Source: Mesorhizobium sp. NZP2077
Lineage (GTDB): Bacteria > Pseudomonadota > Alphaproteobacteria > Rhizobiales > Rhizobiaceae
Assembly (NCBI RefSeq): GCF_013170805.1
Contig: NZ_CP051293.1
Location: 2,052,001-2,116,000 of the forward strand
Length of the DNA: 64,000 nucleotides
Direction of reading: 5' to 3'
Shown here: piece by piece, positions 17,634-26,378 of the stretch
Numbering within the stretch: the first letter of the stretch is position 1
Layout of the letters: each line of letters starts with the position of its first letter
Translations under genes and position numbers: made by a program
Notes under the pieces: model-generated
Database searches by the model: none
The model's input: only the letters and a program-made list of their open reading frames with translations
What the model was told of the DNA's origin: nothing

Positions 17634-18644
17634 ATGACGCCGCTGATGAGCCTGACGCGTGCGCAGAAGGCGGCCGCCATATTGGTGGCGATGGGCAAGC
17701 CGTCCGCCAGCCGCCTGTTGAAATTCTTCAAGCAGGAAGAGCTGAAGGCGCTGATCGAGGGCGCCCGGCTGCTCAGGACCATTCCGCAGAGCGATCTCGA
17801 GCGCATCGTCGCCGAATTCGAAGCCGAGTTCACCGAAGGCGCCGGCCTGCTCGATTCAGCAGACAGGATGGACACCATCCTCAATGAATCGCTGTCGCCC
17901 GAAGAGATGAGCGCGATCATGGGCGACAAGAGATTCGAAGTCGCGCCGGAAGGTCCACCGCCGATCTGGCCGGAGCTCGAGAAGCTCGAACCGGCACGGC
18001 TTGGCACCTTCCTGGCCGGCGAACATCCGCAAACGGCGGCCATGGTGCTGTCGAAGCTGGCGCCGCAGACGGCGGCGGGTGTGCTTTTGACGCTGACCAA
18101 GCCGATGCGCGGCGAAATCATCAAGCGCATGGTGACGATGGCCAATGTTCCGGATGCCGCCGCCAGGATCGTCGAGAACCGGCTGCGCACCAGCGTGCTG
18201 GCGGAGACGTCGACCAAAGACACCTCGGCGGGACAGGCGCGCGTCGCAAGCGTGCTCAACGAATTGGACAAGCCGCTGCTTGAAGAGGTCATGCAGGATC
18301 TAGAAGCCGCAGGCACGCCCGACCTCGACGGTGTGCGGGCACGGCTTTTCGCTTTCGACGACCTGCCGCTGCTCACCCAGAAGGCGCGCGTGCTTTTGTT
18401 CGACGGACTGTCGACCGAGCTTGTCACGCTGGCGCTGCGCGGCACCTCGGCGGCGCTCGCCGAAGCGGTGCTGTCGGCGATCGGCGCGCGGTCGCGGCGC
18501 ATGATCGAAGCCGAACTCGGTCAGGGGTCGGATGGAGTGCCTGCCGCCGACATCGCGACGGCGCGCAAGACCATCGTGTCGACGACGATCCGGCTATCGC
18601 GCGAAGGCGCGTTCGAACTTCCCTCGACGCAGGACGCCGCCTAA
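17634..18644 (+). CDS. fliG: Flagellar motor switch protein FliG
   Basis: FliG couples the stator to the rotor and connects the C ring to FliF. The open frame starts with a TTG at 17604, but the ATG at 17634 (MTPLMSLTRAQKAAAILVAM) has GAGAGG just upstream and fits the family, giving 336 residues. Typical regions are the N-terminal TRAQKAAAILVAMGKPSASR, a middle EHPQTAAMVLSKLAPQTAAG corresponding to the EHPQ motif, and a C-terminal motor domain with FDDLPLLTQKARVLLFDGLS. Confidence 0.95.
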   Translation: MTPLMSLTRAQKAAAILVAMGKPSASRLLKFFKQEELKALIEGARLLRTIPQSDLERIVAEFEAEFTEGAGLLDSADRMDTILNESLSPEEMSAIMGDKRFEVAPEGPPPIWPELEKLEPARLGTFLAGEHPQTAAMVLSKLAPQTAAGVLLTLTKPMRGEIIKRMVTMANVPDAAARIVENRLRTSVLAETSTKDTSAGQARVASVLNELDKPLLEEVMQDLEAAGTPDLDGVRARLFAFDDLPLLTQKARVLLFDGLSTELVTLALRGTSAALAEAVLSAIGARSRRMIEAELGQGSDGVPAADIATARKTIVSTTIRLSREGAFELPSTQDAA

Positions 18645-18647
18645 GGC

Positions 18648-19730
18648 ATGTCCGACGCCACCGACAAGGACTCCAAAACCGAAGAGGCGACGGAAAAGAA
18701 AGTCCGCGACACCATCGAACAGGGCAAACTGCCCCATTCGCGGGAAACCGCGATCCTTGCCTCCTTCGTCGCCATACTGGTTTTCACCGTCTTCTATGCC
18801 AAGGACGCGATCATCGACCTCGGCATGTTCCTGTCGATGTTCCTCGAGAAGCCAGAGGCCTGGCCGATGGACACCGAGACCGATGTCATCGCGCTCTACA
18901 AGCTCGTCGTGCTCGAAGTGGGCCGCGCCCTTGTCAGCCTGCTGGTGCTTTTGACCGTTGCCGGCATCGGCGCCTCGGTGCTGCAGAACATGCCGCAATT
19001 CGTCGGCGAGCGGATCAGGCCGCAGCTTTCGCGCATTTCGATCACCAAGGGCTGGAGCCGGATGTTCGGCGCCCAGGGCTGGGTCGAATTCCTGAAATCC
19101 CTGGCAAAGGTCGGCTTCGCCATCGCCGTGCTCACCTTCACGCTGTCGGAGGATCACCGCAAGCTGCTCGCCGGAATGATCACCAATCCGGTCGCTTTCG
19201 GCCTCGTCATCCGCGGCATCGCGGTCGACATACTGGTGGCGATCGTCTTCGTCATGGGGCTGATCGCGGCGATCGATATCGTCTGGTCGCGCTTCCACTG
19301 GAAGCAGGACCTGCGCATGAGCAAGCAGGAAGTCAAGGACGAGTTCAAGCAGTCCGAGGGCGACCCGATCGTCAAGTCGCGGCTGCGCTCGCTGGCGCGC
19401 GACCGTGCGCGCAAGCGAATGATGACGGCGGTGCCGCGCGCGACGCTGATCATCGCCAACCCGACGCACTACTCGATCGCGCTGAAATATGTGCGCGACG
19501 AGGATTCGGCACCGCTCGTGTTGGCCAAGGGGCAGGATCTGGTGGCGCTGAAAATCCGCGAGATCGCCAAGGAGCACAACATCCCGATCTTCGAGGACGT
19601 GGCGCTCGCCCGCTCCATGTACAAGCAAGTTTCGGTCGATAATGTGATCCCGTCGCAATTCTACCAGGCCGTCGCCGAACTGGTGCGGATCATCTACTCG
19701 AAAAAGGCTGAGCGCAGACAGATTTCATGA
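18648..19730 (+). CDS. flhB: Flagellar export protein FlhB
   Basis: FlhB controls the substrate switch of the flagellar export apparatus. The 360-residue protein starts SDATDKDSKTEEATEKKVRD, the typical charged head, and has four membrane segments (about residues 34-50, 88-110, 152-168 and 184-212). The cytoplasmic domain contains the self-cleavage site NPTH at 271-274 within LIIANPTHYSIALKY. The stop overlaps the next small gene as ATGA. In this cluster it is the last recognisable core gene of the rightward operon. Confidence 0.98.
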   Translation: MSDATDKDSKTEEATEKKVRDTIEQGKLPHSRETAILASFVAILVFTVFYAKDAIIDLGMFLSMFLEKPEAWPMDTETDVIALYKLVVLEVGRALVSLLVLLTVAGIGASVLQNMPQFVGERIRPQLSRISITKGWSRMFGAQGWVEFLKSLAKVGFAIAVLTFTLSEDHRKLLAGMITNPVAFGLVIRGIAVDILVAIVFVMGLIAAIDIVWSRFHWKQDLRMSKQEVKDEFKQSEGDPIVKSRLRSLARDRARKRMMTAVPRATLIIANPTHYSIALKYVRDEDSAPLVLAKGQDLVALKIREIAKEHNIPIFEDVALARSMYKQVSVDNVIPSQFYQAVAELVRIIYSKKAERRQIS

Positions 19731-20161
19731 ACCGCCAACCGCACGCAAAATCCCGCGAGATCATTGTCGCCAGCGCCATCGAGCAAGTGGTCGGCGAACT
19801 GAGGCTGATCGATGTCGCCGACTACATCGCCTTCATCCGGCTGGAGCATTTCGCCTGCCTGTCGGACCTGGTCGATTCAGCGGTGGAACTGTTCTTCATG
19901 CCGGGCACGCTCAGGCTCGGCCATGGCGGCGAGGCGCATGTCGACTGGAGCGGCAGTCCACGCATCGTGCTCGATCTGGAGCTGCGGCCGCCAGGCGTGA
20001 CCGTCTATTTCCAGCTGACGCTGAGCGGGACTGGCAACTCGGTCGCGGTCAATTACGTGTCGTTCGAAAAGCCCGGCGAGGATCCCGAGCACAATACGGC
20101 GCTGCTTGAAGCGGTGATCGAACAGGCGCGGATCCGCAAGGTCGAGCCGCTGGCTTTCTAA
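19727..20161 (+). CDS. Conserved rhizobial flagellar-cluster protein next to flhB
   Basis: A 144-residue protein starting MNRQPHAKSREIIVASAIEQ, with no membrane segment or signal. A small uncharacterised gene lies in the same place between visR and flhB in Sinorhizobium meliloti, so it is likely the equivalent. The four-base overlap with flhB shows it belongs to the motA operon. The C-terminal half looks like a beta-rich domain (HVDWSGSPRIVLDLELRPPG; TVYFQLTLSG). Function is unknown. It converges with visR over a 24-base gap that contains a weak 5-bp stem (CGCCT/AGGCG). Confidence 0.8.
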   Translation: MNRQPHAKSREIIVASAIEQVVGELRLIDVADYIAFIRLEHFACLSDLVDSAVELFFMPGTLRLGHGGEAHVDWSGSPRIVLDLELRPPGVTVYFQLTLSGTGNSVAVNYVSFEKPGEDPEHNTALLEAVIEQARIRKVEPLAF

Positions 20162-20185
20162 AGCGCCTTTGCCAGGCGACAGCAA

Positions 20186-20956
20186 TTACTCGATCAGACC
20201 AAGCCGCAGCGCCTTGGCAACCGCCTGGTTGCGGTTGACGGCGTTGAGCTTCTGCGTCGACTGGGTCAGATACTGGTTGGCGGTGTGGACCGACAGTTTC
20301 AGGAGCCGTGCGATTTCCTCGCTGGTGTTGCCGTTGGCAGTCAGCTTCAGGCATTCGAGTTCACGTTTGGAGATGGCGCGCATCCTGCCGGCATCGCCTG
20401 GGCGGATACGCGCGACGGCGGCGAACAAGGAAAAACAGCGGGCGTGGATTTCGTAGAGGGAATCCTGCGGCAGCACGATCTCCGATCCCAGGAAGACGAC
20501 GAGGCCGCACTGGCCGCGATCGGCGTGGACAGGAAAGGCGATGCCGCTGGTGCCGGGCGCCAGTGGCGCTATCTGCGCGGTCCAGGCGAGGTTGCCGAAC
20601 ATTTCGGTCATGGCCGCGACACCGTCATCCGTCCACCAGCGTGGCTCCGTCGAATTGTGGGTGTGGCGCACGATCTCTTCGCCATTGGCGCCTGAGATGA
20701 ACTTCGTCGCCACCGCAATGCCGGGATAGTCGGAATCGAAGCATGGGACCAGCCGCGCCCGCTCCGGCGACGGGCTGACGAAGTACAGGCCGAAGGCCGA
20801 GGCGTTGATGTCGACCGATATCCAGCGGCAGCGGCGCACGGCATCGGGAACGGTGACGGCGTGATGGGTTTCGGAACTTAGCGAGAAGGCGCCGAACGGG
20901 CTGCGCTGCTCGTTGAAAAGGGCTTCCGCGGCTTCCTTGATGTCTGCCTGTTTCAA
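20186..20956 (-). CDS. visR: LuxR-family master motility regulator VisR
   Basis: VisN and VisR form the global activator of flagellar and chemotaxis genes in Sinorhizobium meliloti and relatives. This 256-residue protein has an N-terminal autoinducer-binding-like domain and a C-terminal LuxR helix-turn-helix at about residues 190-250 (ISKRELECLKLTANGNTSEE, IARLLKLSVHTANQYLTQST). Its start overlaps the visN stop by four bases, so both proteins are made together, as expected for a heterodimer. Location beside flhB supports the assignment. Confidence 0.93.
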   Translation of the reverse strand: MKQADIKEAAEALFNEQRSPFGAFSLSSETHHAVTVPDAVRRCRWISVDINASAFGLYFVSPSPERARLVPCFDSDYPGIAVATKFISGANGEEIVRHTHNSTEPRWWTDDGVAAMTEMFGNLAWTAQIAPLAPGTSGIAFPVHADRGQCGLVVFLGSEIVLPQDSLYEIHARCFSLFAAVARIRPGDAGRMRAISKRELECLKLTANGNTSEEIARLLKLSVHTANQYLTQSTQKLNAVNRNQAVAKALRLGLIE

Positions 20957-21663
20957 ATGATGCCACTCCTGATCGCCGTGGCGATGGCCATCGCGCGGTT
21001 CGAGGCCGCGAATTTCTGGATGGCGTGGGTGATGTAGCTGTTGACGGTGTTGGAGGACACGCCAAGGATGACCGCCACCTCATCGGTGGTCTTGCCTTCC
21101 GAGACCCAGAACAGGCATTCACGCTCGCGATCGGACAGCGGATCCTGCATGGCCGCGGCAGCGATCAGTTGCGGAATATTCGAAAGCGCGTAGCAGCATT
21201 TCAGCTGCGCCTTCATCAGCGCCGGCTGGTCGATCTGGCCGGCCGCTGCCGCCGAGAACAGGGCGAACAGGCGCTGTCGGCCGACATTCAGCCTGAGCGA
21301 ATAGATCTCGGCATGGCCGAGCACGTCGAGAAGGCGGGCTTCTTCGCCAGAGACCAGCCCGTCGGCATCGGGCGCCTCGGCTGCCACCAGCGGCCGTGGA
21401 CGGATGCCGGGCGCGACGGTGAGGGCGCCCTGGGCAAGGCTGGCGATCAGCCGCTTGCCGGTCAGTTCGATGGCGTCGAAGATCCAGTTCGACGAGACGA
21501 TGCGCGCGTCGTTGCGGTCCTGGTCGTGGACGATGGCAACCAGCATGTAGCTGTCGGCGCCGATCTCGGCGGTCAGCTCCATGAAGAAGCTGGTCAAATC
21601 ACCGCGCGACGTCAGGCGCGAGCCCAATGTGTCGGATTGAAGAAGCGCGGCGGGACTGCTCAT
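20953..21663 (-). CDS. visN: LuxR-family master motility regulator VisN
   Basis: First gene of the visN-visR pair. The frame is open to 21777, but the ATG at 21663 (MSSPAALLQSDTLGSRLTSR) is the most family-like start and gives 236 residues; the upstream part is Arg/Ser-rich and unlikely to be translated. The C-terminal LuxR-type helix-turn-helix is DPLSDRERECLFWVSEGKTT, DEVAVILGVSSNTVNSYITH. Shine-Dalgarno match is weak. A perfect CCGGAA-A-TTCCGG palindrome lies 160 bases upstream and could be a control site. Confidence 0.9.
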   Translation of the reverse strand: MSSPAALLQSDTLGSRLTSRGDLTSFFMELTAEIGADSYMLVAIVHDQDRNDARIVSSNWIFDAIELTGKRLIASLAQGALTVAPGIRPRPLVAAEAPDADGLVSGEEARLLDVLGHAEIYSLRLNVGRQRLFALFSAAAAGQIDQPALMKAQLKCCYALSNIPQLIAAAAMQDPLSDRERECLFWVSEGKTTDEVAVILGVSSNTVNSYITHAIQKFAASNRAMAIATAIRSGII

Positions 21664-22180
21664 TCTTGTTGCTTTTGGCCGGAATCGTTTCTGCTGCCCG
21701 GATGCTGGAGGCCAGCCGCCGAACCCTAAAAACGCGTTACTTTCACGAGACGCACACGAGGCGCGGGGCCGCGCCAATCAGACAGAATCCATTCAGGGAA
21801 CGCGAAGACATCCGCGTCTGGCGCCGGAAATTCCGGAACGTGAGACTTTGGGTGGTCGCCGCGCCCCCCAGGACCGGCTGATTCGGGTCTAATCTACCCG
21901 CAGATGAATCCGACATCAAACGCGATTTGACAAAATCGAAACCGGTGGACTCGCGTGCGACTCAAAGGGGGCTCGCGGGCCGGTTTCATTGTTTCAGGGC
22001 ATCTGGCTCACCGACATGAACACGACACGAAAAAGCCAGAGGGTGTTGCGAGGCTGCCGTATCGAGGACCGATCGATTCCGATAGGTTCGCGGCTGTCGG
22101 CAGGGAGGTGGGCTTCCCTTCGATCGGACTGGGCTAGGGTGGCCGCGCTTGCTTCGCAGCCATCGGCATTGGGGGTAATC
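21664..22180. other. 517-base divergent intergenic region between visN and the M16 peptidase gene
   Basis: No convincing gene was seen here; the open frames are extensions or shadows of the flanking genes. It must hold the promoters of visN (leftward) and of the peptidase gene (rightward). Two palindromes stand out: CCGGAA-A-TTCCGG at 21824-21836 and CGATTT-GACA-AAATCG at 21923-21938. Neither matches a binding site I can name. Confidence 0.6.
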
Positions 22181-25075
22181 ATGAAGCGGGTTTTCCTGGC
22201 GTTCACGGTGGTGCTCGCGGTTTTTGCCGGCGCGGCCAAGGCCGAGCCCATCGTCACCTATGCGCTCGACAACGGGCTGCAAGTGGTGCTGGTGCCGGAC
22301 CATCGTGCGCCGAAGGTGGTGATGAACCTGCGCTACCGCGTCGGGTCGATGAATGAACCGGCTGGCCGCTCCGGCTTCGCGCATCTGTTCGAGCATCTGA
22401 TGTTTTCCGGCACGCCGGCCTGGCCGAACGTGTTCGGCGCGCATGCAGCGCTAGGCAACGAGATCAATGCCTGGACCACCGAGGACGGTACCGTGTTCTA
22501 TGTCGACGGGCTGTCGTCGTCACTGCCGATGATCCTGTCGCTGGAAGCCGACCGCATGGCCAACCTCGGCCGCTCGGTGACGCAAGCCAAGCTCGACCTG
22601 CAGCGTTCGGTGGTCAAGAACGAGATGCGCCAGAACGTGCTCGACAAGGCCGGCGCATCCGGCTGGGAAGCCTTCTGGTCCGGGCTGTTCCCGAAGCCGC
22701 ATCCCTATAGCCGCATGGTCATCGGTTCGGTCGCCGACCTCGATGCGGCGACGCTCGACGATGTCAGAGGCTTCTTCAACACCTACTATCTGCCCAATAA
22801 TGCCGTGCTGGTGCTAGTCGGCGACCTCAAGGTCGATGACACCAAGGCGCTGATTGCCGATACGTTCGGCAGGGTACCGAGCGGCGCCGATGTGGCGCGA
22901 CCCGCAGTGCCGGAACCGACGCAGGCGCGGCTGAAGCTGGTGCTGGAAGACCGCGTGCCGAGCCCCGTCGTCGTGGTCGGCTTCAGCGGCCCGGCGGCGC
23001 AGTCGCCAGACAATGGCGCGCTCGGCATCGCCGCCGAACTGCTCGGCAATGGCGACTACGGATTTCTGCGCAACCGGCTTGTGTCGGAACAGGGTATCGC
23101 CACCTATGCCAGCGCGAGCTGGACGGGCGGCCTGCTTGGCGGGCGCTTCACCTTCGAGGCGGGTGCGGCGGCGGGCGTGACGCCGGAAGCGCTCGAAAGC
23201 GCGATGAAAGCCGCCTTCGCCGATTTCCAGAAGACGCCGCTCGACCCGGCTGATGTCGAACGCGCGCGCAACGGCATATTGCAGGCCGCGCGGCTGGGCA
23301 ACGAGGCGCTGAAGGATCGTGCCGGCACCGTCTCCTACGATGCCGACATTCTCGGCGATGCGCAGAGCGCGCTGGTCGACGATCCGCGTGTCAAGAATGC
23401 CAGCGCCGCCGATGTCGAAGCGACGATTAGGCGGCTCCTGAAACTCGAAGACGCCAGCGTGCTGGTGTTGAAGCCAGGCCCGCGCGGCGGCTATCCCGAC
23501 GCGCTGATCGGTTCGTCCGGCACGCCGCGGCCCTTTACGGCACCGGAGAGGGTGGCGATCGACATTCCGAAGCATCCGGCCGGGCAAGCGCCTTCGGCGG
23601 TGTTGCCGGCCATGGAAACGGCGACGCTCTCTAACGGCATCAAACTCGTCCACTACACAATGCCGGAAGCGCCGATGGTCTATGTCGCGGCGAGTGCGCA
23701 AGGCGGTTGGAACAGCGTGCCGCAAGGCAAGGAGGGGCTGCTGGAGCTTGCCGCCAGCATGGCGACGCGTGGCGCTAGGGATCGCGGTTCGGCCGACTTC
23801 GCCAAGGCAACCAGCGATATCGGCGCCGGCATCGGCTACCAGGCCGGCGCGCTGACCACATCGATGACGCTTGGCGTGCGGCCGGAAAAACTGGATCAAG
23901 GTCTTGGCCTGCTTGCCGACGCGGTGCTGAAGCCGCGTTTCGACAAGACCGAATGGACGGTGCTGATGGCGCAGACAGTCGATTGGCTGAACGGGCGCGA
24001 GGCGGATCTGCCGGGCGTCGCCGGCCGCGCGGCGAAGGCGGCGCTGATCCCGCAGGTGCCGGGCAAGGCTGATGTCGACTGGTCGGCAAAGGCGCTGGCC
24101 TCGATCTCGCTCGACGAGGCGAAAGCTGCGTTTAAGGCGGAGTTCACGCCGAAGTCGGTGACCTTCTACAGCGTTGGCCCGATGCCGGTTGCGACCGTCG
24201 CTGCCGGCCTTGAAAAGGTATTCGGTACATGGACGAGCGACTCCGCCGGTTATACCGTCGAACCGTCGCCTGCCGCGCATTTCAAGCAGGGCCGAAAAGT
24301 GCTGCTGGTGCCCGAACCCGGCGCCAGCCAGTCGGCGCTTTTCGTGGCGCGACCGGCGCCCGGCACCGACGAAGGCGAACGCGCGGAATCGACCGCGGTC
24401 GCCAATCTGCTTGGCGATGATTTCTCCAGCCGACTGAATTCAGTGATCCGCGAGGAGAAGGGCTATTCCTATGGCGTGTCGAGCTATCTCTTAAGCCCGA
24501 TGAAGGCCGGCTCGGGCCTCGTCGTGGCAACGACTGTTGAACGTGCCAACACCGGTCCGGCGATCACCGAGATCCTGAAGGGGTTTGCCGGCCTGACAAC
24601 CTTGCCGGTGGCGCAGGACGAGGTCGACCGCACGGTGACAGTCTATCGCCGGGCGCTGGCTGGGTCGGCGGAAACCTCGGCCGGCCTGTTCGGCTCGCTG
24701 ATCGGCGCGGTCGGCAGTGGTTCGACGCTCGAGGACCAGCAAAGCCGGATGACGGCGCGCACCCAGCTGACGCTCGACGCCGTGCAGAAACAGGCGCTGG
24801 CATTGTCGTCGCTGGAGCCGTCGCTGATCGTCGTTGCCGGTGATCCCGACGTGGTCATGCCGCAGCTTGCCGCGATTGGCCTCAAGGAGGTCGAGATCGT
24901 CAAGCGTGACGAGGCTGGCGAACAGACGGCCATGCGGGCGCTCGACCTTCTCGGCGCCAACAGCCAGGCGCCGTTGTCCGCTTCGCCGTGGCGGGTCGGC
25001 GATAGCGGCACGACGCGAGCGGTGCACTCTTGCGCCGGCGCCAAGGACTGCGGCGCGCAAATCCACGCCGATTGA
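22181..25075 (+). CDS. M16-family zinc metallopeptidase, two-domain, periplasmic
   Basis: A 964-residue insulinase-family peptidase. The ATG at 22181, preceded by GGGGG, starts a clear signal peptide (MKRVFLAFTVVLAVFAGAAKA); the longer upstream frame would bury it. The inverted zinc motif HLFEH lies at residues 68-72 (zinc ligands His68 and His72, catalytic Glu71), with the third ligand expected in the ...VVKNEMRQN segment. A second M16 domain (about residues 480-930, LSNGIKLVHYTMPEAPMVYV) lacks the zinc motif, the usual active/inactive pair. The likely role is degradation of peptides in the periplasm. Confidence 0.93.
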   Translation: MKRVFLAFTVVLAVFAGAAKAEPIVTYALDNGLQVVLVPDHRAPKVVMNLRYRVGSMNEPAGRSGFAHLFEHLMFSGTPAWPNVFGAHAALGNEINAWTTEDGTVFYVDGLSSSLPMILSLEADRMANLGRSVTQAKLDLQRSVVKNEMRQNVLDKAGASGWEAFWSGLFPKPHPYSRMVIGSVADLDAATLDDVRGFFNTYYLPNNAVLVLVGDLKVDDTKALIADTFGRVPSGADVARPAVPEPTQARLKLVLEDRVPSPVVVVGFSGPAAQSPDNGALGIAAELLGNGDYGFLRNRLVSEQGIATYASASWTGGLLGGRFTFEAGAAAGVTPEALESAMKAAFADFQKTPLDPADVERARNGILQAARLGNEALKDRAGTVSYDADILGDAQSALVDDPRVKNASAADVEATIRRLLKLEDASVLVLKPGPRGGYPDALIGSSGTPRPFTAPERVAIDIPKHPAGQAPSAVLPAMETATLSNGIKLVHYTMPEAPMVYVAASAQGGWNSVPQGKEGLLELAASMATRGARDRGSADFAKATSDIGAGIGYQAGALTTSMTLGVRPEKLDQGLGLLADAVLKPRFDKTEWTVLMAQTVDWLNGREADLPGVAGRAAKAALIPQVPGKADVDWSAKALASISLDEAKAAFKAEFTPKSVTFYSVGPMPVATVAAGLEKVFGTWTSDSAGYTVEPSPAAHFKQGRKVLLVPEPGASQSALFVARPAPGTDEGERAESTAVANLLGDDFSSRLNSVIREEKGYSYGVSSYLLSPMKAGSGLVVATTVERANTGPAITEILKGFAGLTTLPVAQDEVDRTVTVYRRALAGSAETSAGLFGSLIGAVGSGSTLEDQQSRMTARTQLTLDAVQKQALALSSLEPSLIVVAGDPDVVMPQLAAIGLKEVEIVKRDEAGEQTAMRALDLLGANSQAPLSASPWRVGDSGTTRAVHSCAGAKDCGAQIHAD

Positions 25076-25138
25076 TCGGCTCGATGCGCGGCCGCCGGCG
25101 GCGCTCAAATCTTGTTATCTTTGGTTTCGGGGGAAACG

Positions 25139-26332
25139 ATGAGCGATTCATTTCGGGAAGTTACTTCGGTCTCGTGGTTCGGGCGGATCAAGCGCGCGGT
25201 CGGTGGGGTCATCTTCGGCCTGCTGCTGATCGTGCTGATGGTGATCGGGCTGTTCTGGAACGAGGGCCGCGCGGTGCAGACGGCGCGCTCGCTGGCCGAA
25301 GGGTCGGGCGCTGTTGTCTCGATCAACGCCGACAGCGTCGATGCCGGCAATGACGGCAAACTGGTGCATGTCAGCGGGCCGGTGACGGCCGATAGCGGCC
25401 TGTCCGATCCGGATTTCGGCATCGCGGCGCAAGGGCTGCGCCTGTCGCGCAGCGTCGAGATGTACCAGTGGAAGGAAGAGTCCAAATCCGAGACCACCAA
25501 GAAGCTTGGCGGCGGCGAGGAGACAGAGACCACCTACAGCTATTCGAAGGTGTGGGACGACAGCCAGATCGATTCATCCGATTTCAAGAAGCCGGACGGC
25601 CATCAAAATCCACCAATGGCAATACACAGCCGGACCTTCCAGATCCCGCAGGGCAAGCTCGTCGCTTTCGATCTGGATACACCGGTGCTGGATCGTATCC
25701 AGGGCGACAAGGACTACTCGCTGTCGTCCAGCCAGTCGGCGGCGATAAAGGCGGCCTATACCGGGACGAAGCCGCTCAGCATCGTCGATGGCAGGATCTA
25801 TCTCGGCAGCGACAACACGACGCCTGCGCTGGGCGATTACCGTATCGGCTACGACCTGGCGCCGCTCGGCGTGGTCAGCATCGTCGCGCGCCAGGCCGGC
25901 AGCCGGTTCGAGCCTTACCAGACGCAAGCCGGCGATGCGCTGCTGATGGTCGATACCGGCCAGGTGCCGGCCGACAAGATGTTCGCCGACGCGGTCAGCG
26001 CCAACACGCTGATCACCTGGCTGCTGCGCGCCGGTGGCCTCTTGCTGCTGACGATCGGCTTTGCCCTGTTCCTCAGCCCGATCGGCGTGATCCTCGATGT
26101 CATCCCGTTCCTCGGCGGCATCGCGCGGATGGGCACCGGCATCATCGCCTTCTTCCTGGCGATCCTGGTCGGCATGACGACGATCGCGATTGCCTGGTTC
26201 TGGTATCGGCCGGTTCTGGCGGCCGGCATCCTGGCCGCCGGCGTCATCGCGGCGGCGGCGGTCTATTATCTCGGCCGCTCACGCAAGGCAGCGGCACCAA
26301 TTGGCACGCCTAGCACCGGCGCCGCGGCATGA
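25139..26332 (+). CDS. TMEM43-family membrane protein
   Basis: A 397-residue protein with ATG at 25139 and GGGGGAAA just upstream. It has one membrane helix near residues 24-40 (IFGLLLIVLMVIGLFW), then a NEGRAVQTARSLAEG motif typical of the TMEM43 (DUF1625) family, a large extracytoplasmic region, and three C-terminal membrane segments (about 302-380, for example LLRAGGLLLLTIGFALFLSP). The family is shared by bacteria and animals (human LUMA), and its bacterial function is not established. It follows the M16 peptidase gene by 63 bases on the same strand and may be co-transcribed. Confidence 0.85.
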   Translation: MSDSFREVTSVSWFGRIKRAVGGVIFGLLLIVLMVIGLFWNEGRAVQTARSLAEGSGAVVSINADSVDAGNDGKLVHVSGPVTADSGLSDPDFGIAAQGLRLSRSVEMYQWKEESKSETTKKLGGGEETETTYSYSKVWDDSQIDSSDFKKPDGHQNPPMAIHSRTFQIPQGKLVAFDLDTPVLDRIQGDKDYSLSSSQSAAIKAAYTGTKPLSIVDGRIYLGSDNTTPALGDYRIGYDLAPLGVVSIVARQAGSRFEPYQTQAGDALLMVDTGQVPADKMFADAVSANTLITWLLRAGGLLLLTIGFALFLSPIGVILDVIPFLGGIARMGTGIIAFFLAILVGMTTIAIAWFWYRPVLAAGILAAGVIAAAAVYYLGRSRKAAAPIGTPSTGAAA

Positions 26333-26378
26333 TTTGGAAAGGCGCGCGCGCGTCCGTAAGCCGCGTGCCCCGTTTTTC

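Noticed and set aside
21989..22180. N-terminal extension of the M16 peptidase
   Set aside because: Would put 64 residues in front of an obvious signal peptide; the ATG at 22181 has its own ribosome-binding site.
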